From NCBI RefSeq assembly GCF_050279675.1, contig NZ_JBNNUK010000007.1, positions 62,001-126,000 of the forward strand: DNA of 64,000 bases, read 5' to 3'. Positions 62,776 to 64,000 of the stretch are shown here, one piece after another. The position numbers and the translations under genes are program-made. The notes below the pieces were generated by a model. It was not told where the DNA came from. It saw only the letters and a list, made by a program, of their open reading frames with translations, and ran no database searches. Every line of letters starts with the position of its first letter. Within the stretch, counting starts at the first letter, position 1. This DNA is from Viridibacillus sp050279675 (GTDB lineage Bacteria > Bacillota > Bacilli > Bacillales_A > Planococcaceae).

Positions 62776-63741
62776 TCACGCCCTCCCTTTTAATGTTGTT
62801 TGGAATTCTTCTAGAATCGCTACTTGTTCTAACATGGAATCGAAAGGATAGGGCTGAAACTCCCTTTGCTCAATGCTTTTTTGGAAATGTTCAATTTGAT
62901 TTTTATAGGCATTCCCCTCAATATGTTGCGAGCTTAGTTGCCCATTTTGAATCAATTGAATAACTCCAAAATCCTGATTTAAATCTGTACGAAAGGCAAA
63001 GGGTAATCTGAGACTACCTTCTGTCCCAATTAGATCGACTGATTGTGAAAACTCACCTAAAAAACTGCAGTCGATTAGTCCAAGAATTCCATCTTCATAT
63101 TGCACTTGAATAGTTAAATGGACATCCACATTACTTTTACGCCCTTGCAATACATGATATGTAACTACCTTTTTATCAAGTAAAAATTGTTGGACATTTA
63201 TACAATAACAGCCGATATCATACAAAGCGCCACCACCAAGATTGGGATTTACACGTATATCATCTGTCCAATTTTCTAATGTAAAATGAAATTGACTTCG
63301 AATAGTTAATACTTCGCCTATTGCGCCTTCTTCTAATAGCTTTTTAGTCTCTATAATTTGTGGATGAAAACGATACATAAAAGCTTCCATCACTTTTACT
63401 TTTTTCTCGATACTTTTTTGTTGAATTATTTGAAGTTCTTCTAGCGACAAGACTATTGGCTTTTCGCATAATACATGCTTGCCATGCTCAATTGCTTTCA
63501 TAATCCATTCGAAATGAAAACTATTAGGTAATGCAATATAAACTGCATCAATTTCGTCCATATCAAGGAGCTGATTGTAATCATTCAGTGTATAGGGTAT
63601 CTGAAATGCTTGTTGGATTTCAGTTAAATCTTGGCTACGGCTTGCGATTGCAAGAATATTTCCCCCTGCTTCTTGGATTGCTGGCATAACATAGTTTTTA
63701 GCAATATTCGCTGCACTTAAAATGCCCCATTTAATCGTCAA
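62776..63741 (-). CDS. Gfo/Idh/MocA-family oxidoreductase
   Basis: A 321-residue NAD(P)-dependent sugar dehydrogenase-like protein. N-terminal Rossmann start ILSAANIAKNYVMPAIQEAG, the catalytic EKP motif HVLCEKPIVLS (about 90-100), and GGGALYDIGCYCINVQ in the second domain. TTG start with GGGGG 7 nt upstream. First gene of the catabolic block after a weak terminator; probably oxidises fucose or a related sugar, substrate not provable here. Confidence 0.88.
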   Translation of the reverse strand: MTIKWGILSAANIAKNYVMPAIQEAGGNILAIASRSQDLTEIQQAFQIPYTLNDYNQLLDMDEIDAVYIALPNSFHFEWIMKAIEHGKHVLCEKPIVLSLEELQIIQQKSIEKKVKVMEAFMYRFHPQIIETKKLLEEGAIGEVLTIRSQFHFTLENWTDDIRVNPNLGGGALYDIGCYCINVQQFLLDKKVVTYHVLQGRKSNVDVHLTIQVQYEDGILGLIDCSFLGEFSQSVDLIGTEGSLRLPFAFRTDLNQDFGVIQLIQNGQLSSQHIEGNAYKNQIEHFQKSIEQREFQPYPFDSMLEQVAILEEFQTTLKGRA

Positions 63742-63760
63742 TTGTATGCCCCCTTTAGAA

Positions 63761-63782
63761 AAGGGCTGTTTTTACAGCCCTT
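63761..63782 (-). terminator. Weak terminator between the sugar-binding protein gene and the catabolic genes
   Basis: Perfect 9-nt arms AAGGGCTGT/ACAGCCCTT with a 4-nt loop; on the minus strand TTTTCT follows. It sits 74 nt past the binding-protein stop and likely lets part of the transcript run on. Confidence 0.6.
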
Positions 63783-63856
63783 ATTAACCTTTAATAAATA
63801 GATTTTTCTTCAACTAATTTATTAGAAAAGTAGATTTTATTTAGAAACACCAATAA

Positions 63857-64000
63857 TTATTCGTAAATCGCTGCTTTAATTTCATCCGTGTCAATATTGT
63901 CTTTGTCGTACCAATAGAAACCAGTATCGATTGATTTTTCAACACTCTCGCCTTTAATTGAAGCTACTGCAGCTTTAACAGTTTCATAACCAATACCAAC
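63857..64000 (-). CDS. Sugar ABC transporter substrate-binding protein, 3' part (runs off the window)
   Basis: Only the last 47 residues are in the window. They end in KSIDTGFYWYDKDNID and AAIYE before TAA, the typical end of RbsB-like periplasmic-binding-fold lipoproteins of sugar ABC importers. It is upstream of the catabolic genes, so the rest of a fucose/rhamnose-type importer should lie beyond 64000. Confidence 0.8.
   Translation of the reverse strand, partial: VGIGYETVKAAVASIKGESVEKSIDTGFYWYDKDNIDTDEIKAAIYE

Overview
The window is a low-GC Bacillota chromosome segment, most likely from a spore-forming member of the Planococcaceae (Solibacillus/Lysinibacillus type). Reasons: the backbone follows the Bacillus subtilis yqe/yqf gene order (yqeZ-floA-yqfC-yqfD-phoH-pgpH-ybeY-dgkA-cdd-era-recO ... 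glyS-ccpN-ppsR-dnaG-sigA-cccA-trmK-yqfO-ispH-yqfQ-cshB-nfo-yqfT-zur); the sporulation genes yqfC and yqfD are present; strong AGGAGG-type ribosome sites precede many ATG, GTG and TTG starts; and glycyl-tRNA synthetase is the single-chain type behind a T-box. The genus is an inference.

Layout. 27-10018 (minus): a tellurium/stress (Ter) operon with three TerD paralogues and TerC, then, behind an internal terminator, a predicted metabolite-processing module (CitE-like lyase, phosphoribosyltransferase-TRSP, StiP, HAD phosphatase) and yceG-yceH. An exact ECF (sigma-W type) promoter lies about 250 nt ahead of it. 10404-17872: accessory genes (secreted transglutaminase-like protein, TrmB-type regulator, TauE/SafE permease, TetR plus a 14-TM multidrug MFS pump, small membrane or secreted proteins). 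17924-34165: zinc uptake genes with a Zur box, DNA repair, a DEAD-box helicase, a repeat-rich VrrA/YqfQ protein, ispH, a 42-bp intergenic tandem repeat, yqfO-trmK, cccA, an acyl-CoA dehydrogenase with a cre site, sigA-dnaG and ppsR-ccpN. 34222-35874: T-box controlled glyS. 36204-42193: a ketone-body/short-chain-acid island (scoAB, 3-hydroxybutyrate dehydrogenase, thiolase, MFS transporter, divergent TetR) that separates glyS from recO and carries a deletion scar of two broken genes. 42349-52915: the recO-to-yqeZ core, with a second exact ECF promoter ahead of yqeZ-floA. 53028-55019: a UbiB/AarF-type kinase. 55161-64000: a deoxysugar operon (fucose/rhamnose type) with FucI, two FGGY kinases, FucA, an aldolase-dehydrogenase fusion, a Gfo/Idh oxidoreductase and the 3' end of a sugar-binding protein that runs off the window.

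How the parts work together. The Ter and floA operons share an ECF promoter of the same spacing and sequence, which points to one envelope-stress regulon covering both. The sco island and the acyl-CoA dehydrogenase feed acetyl-CoA, with CcpA (cre) and TetR-type control visible in the DNA. The sugar operon should give DHAP and lactaldehyde from L-fuculose-1-phosphate, with the lactaldehyde oxidised to lactate by the fusion protein. No CRISPR array, rRNA, tRNA, IS element or prophage was seen. Nothing here is clearly an entirely new system; the least understood parts are the Ter metabolite module, the two tandem-repeat loci and the small membrane protein beside FloA.
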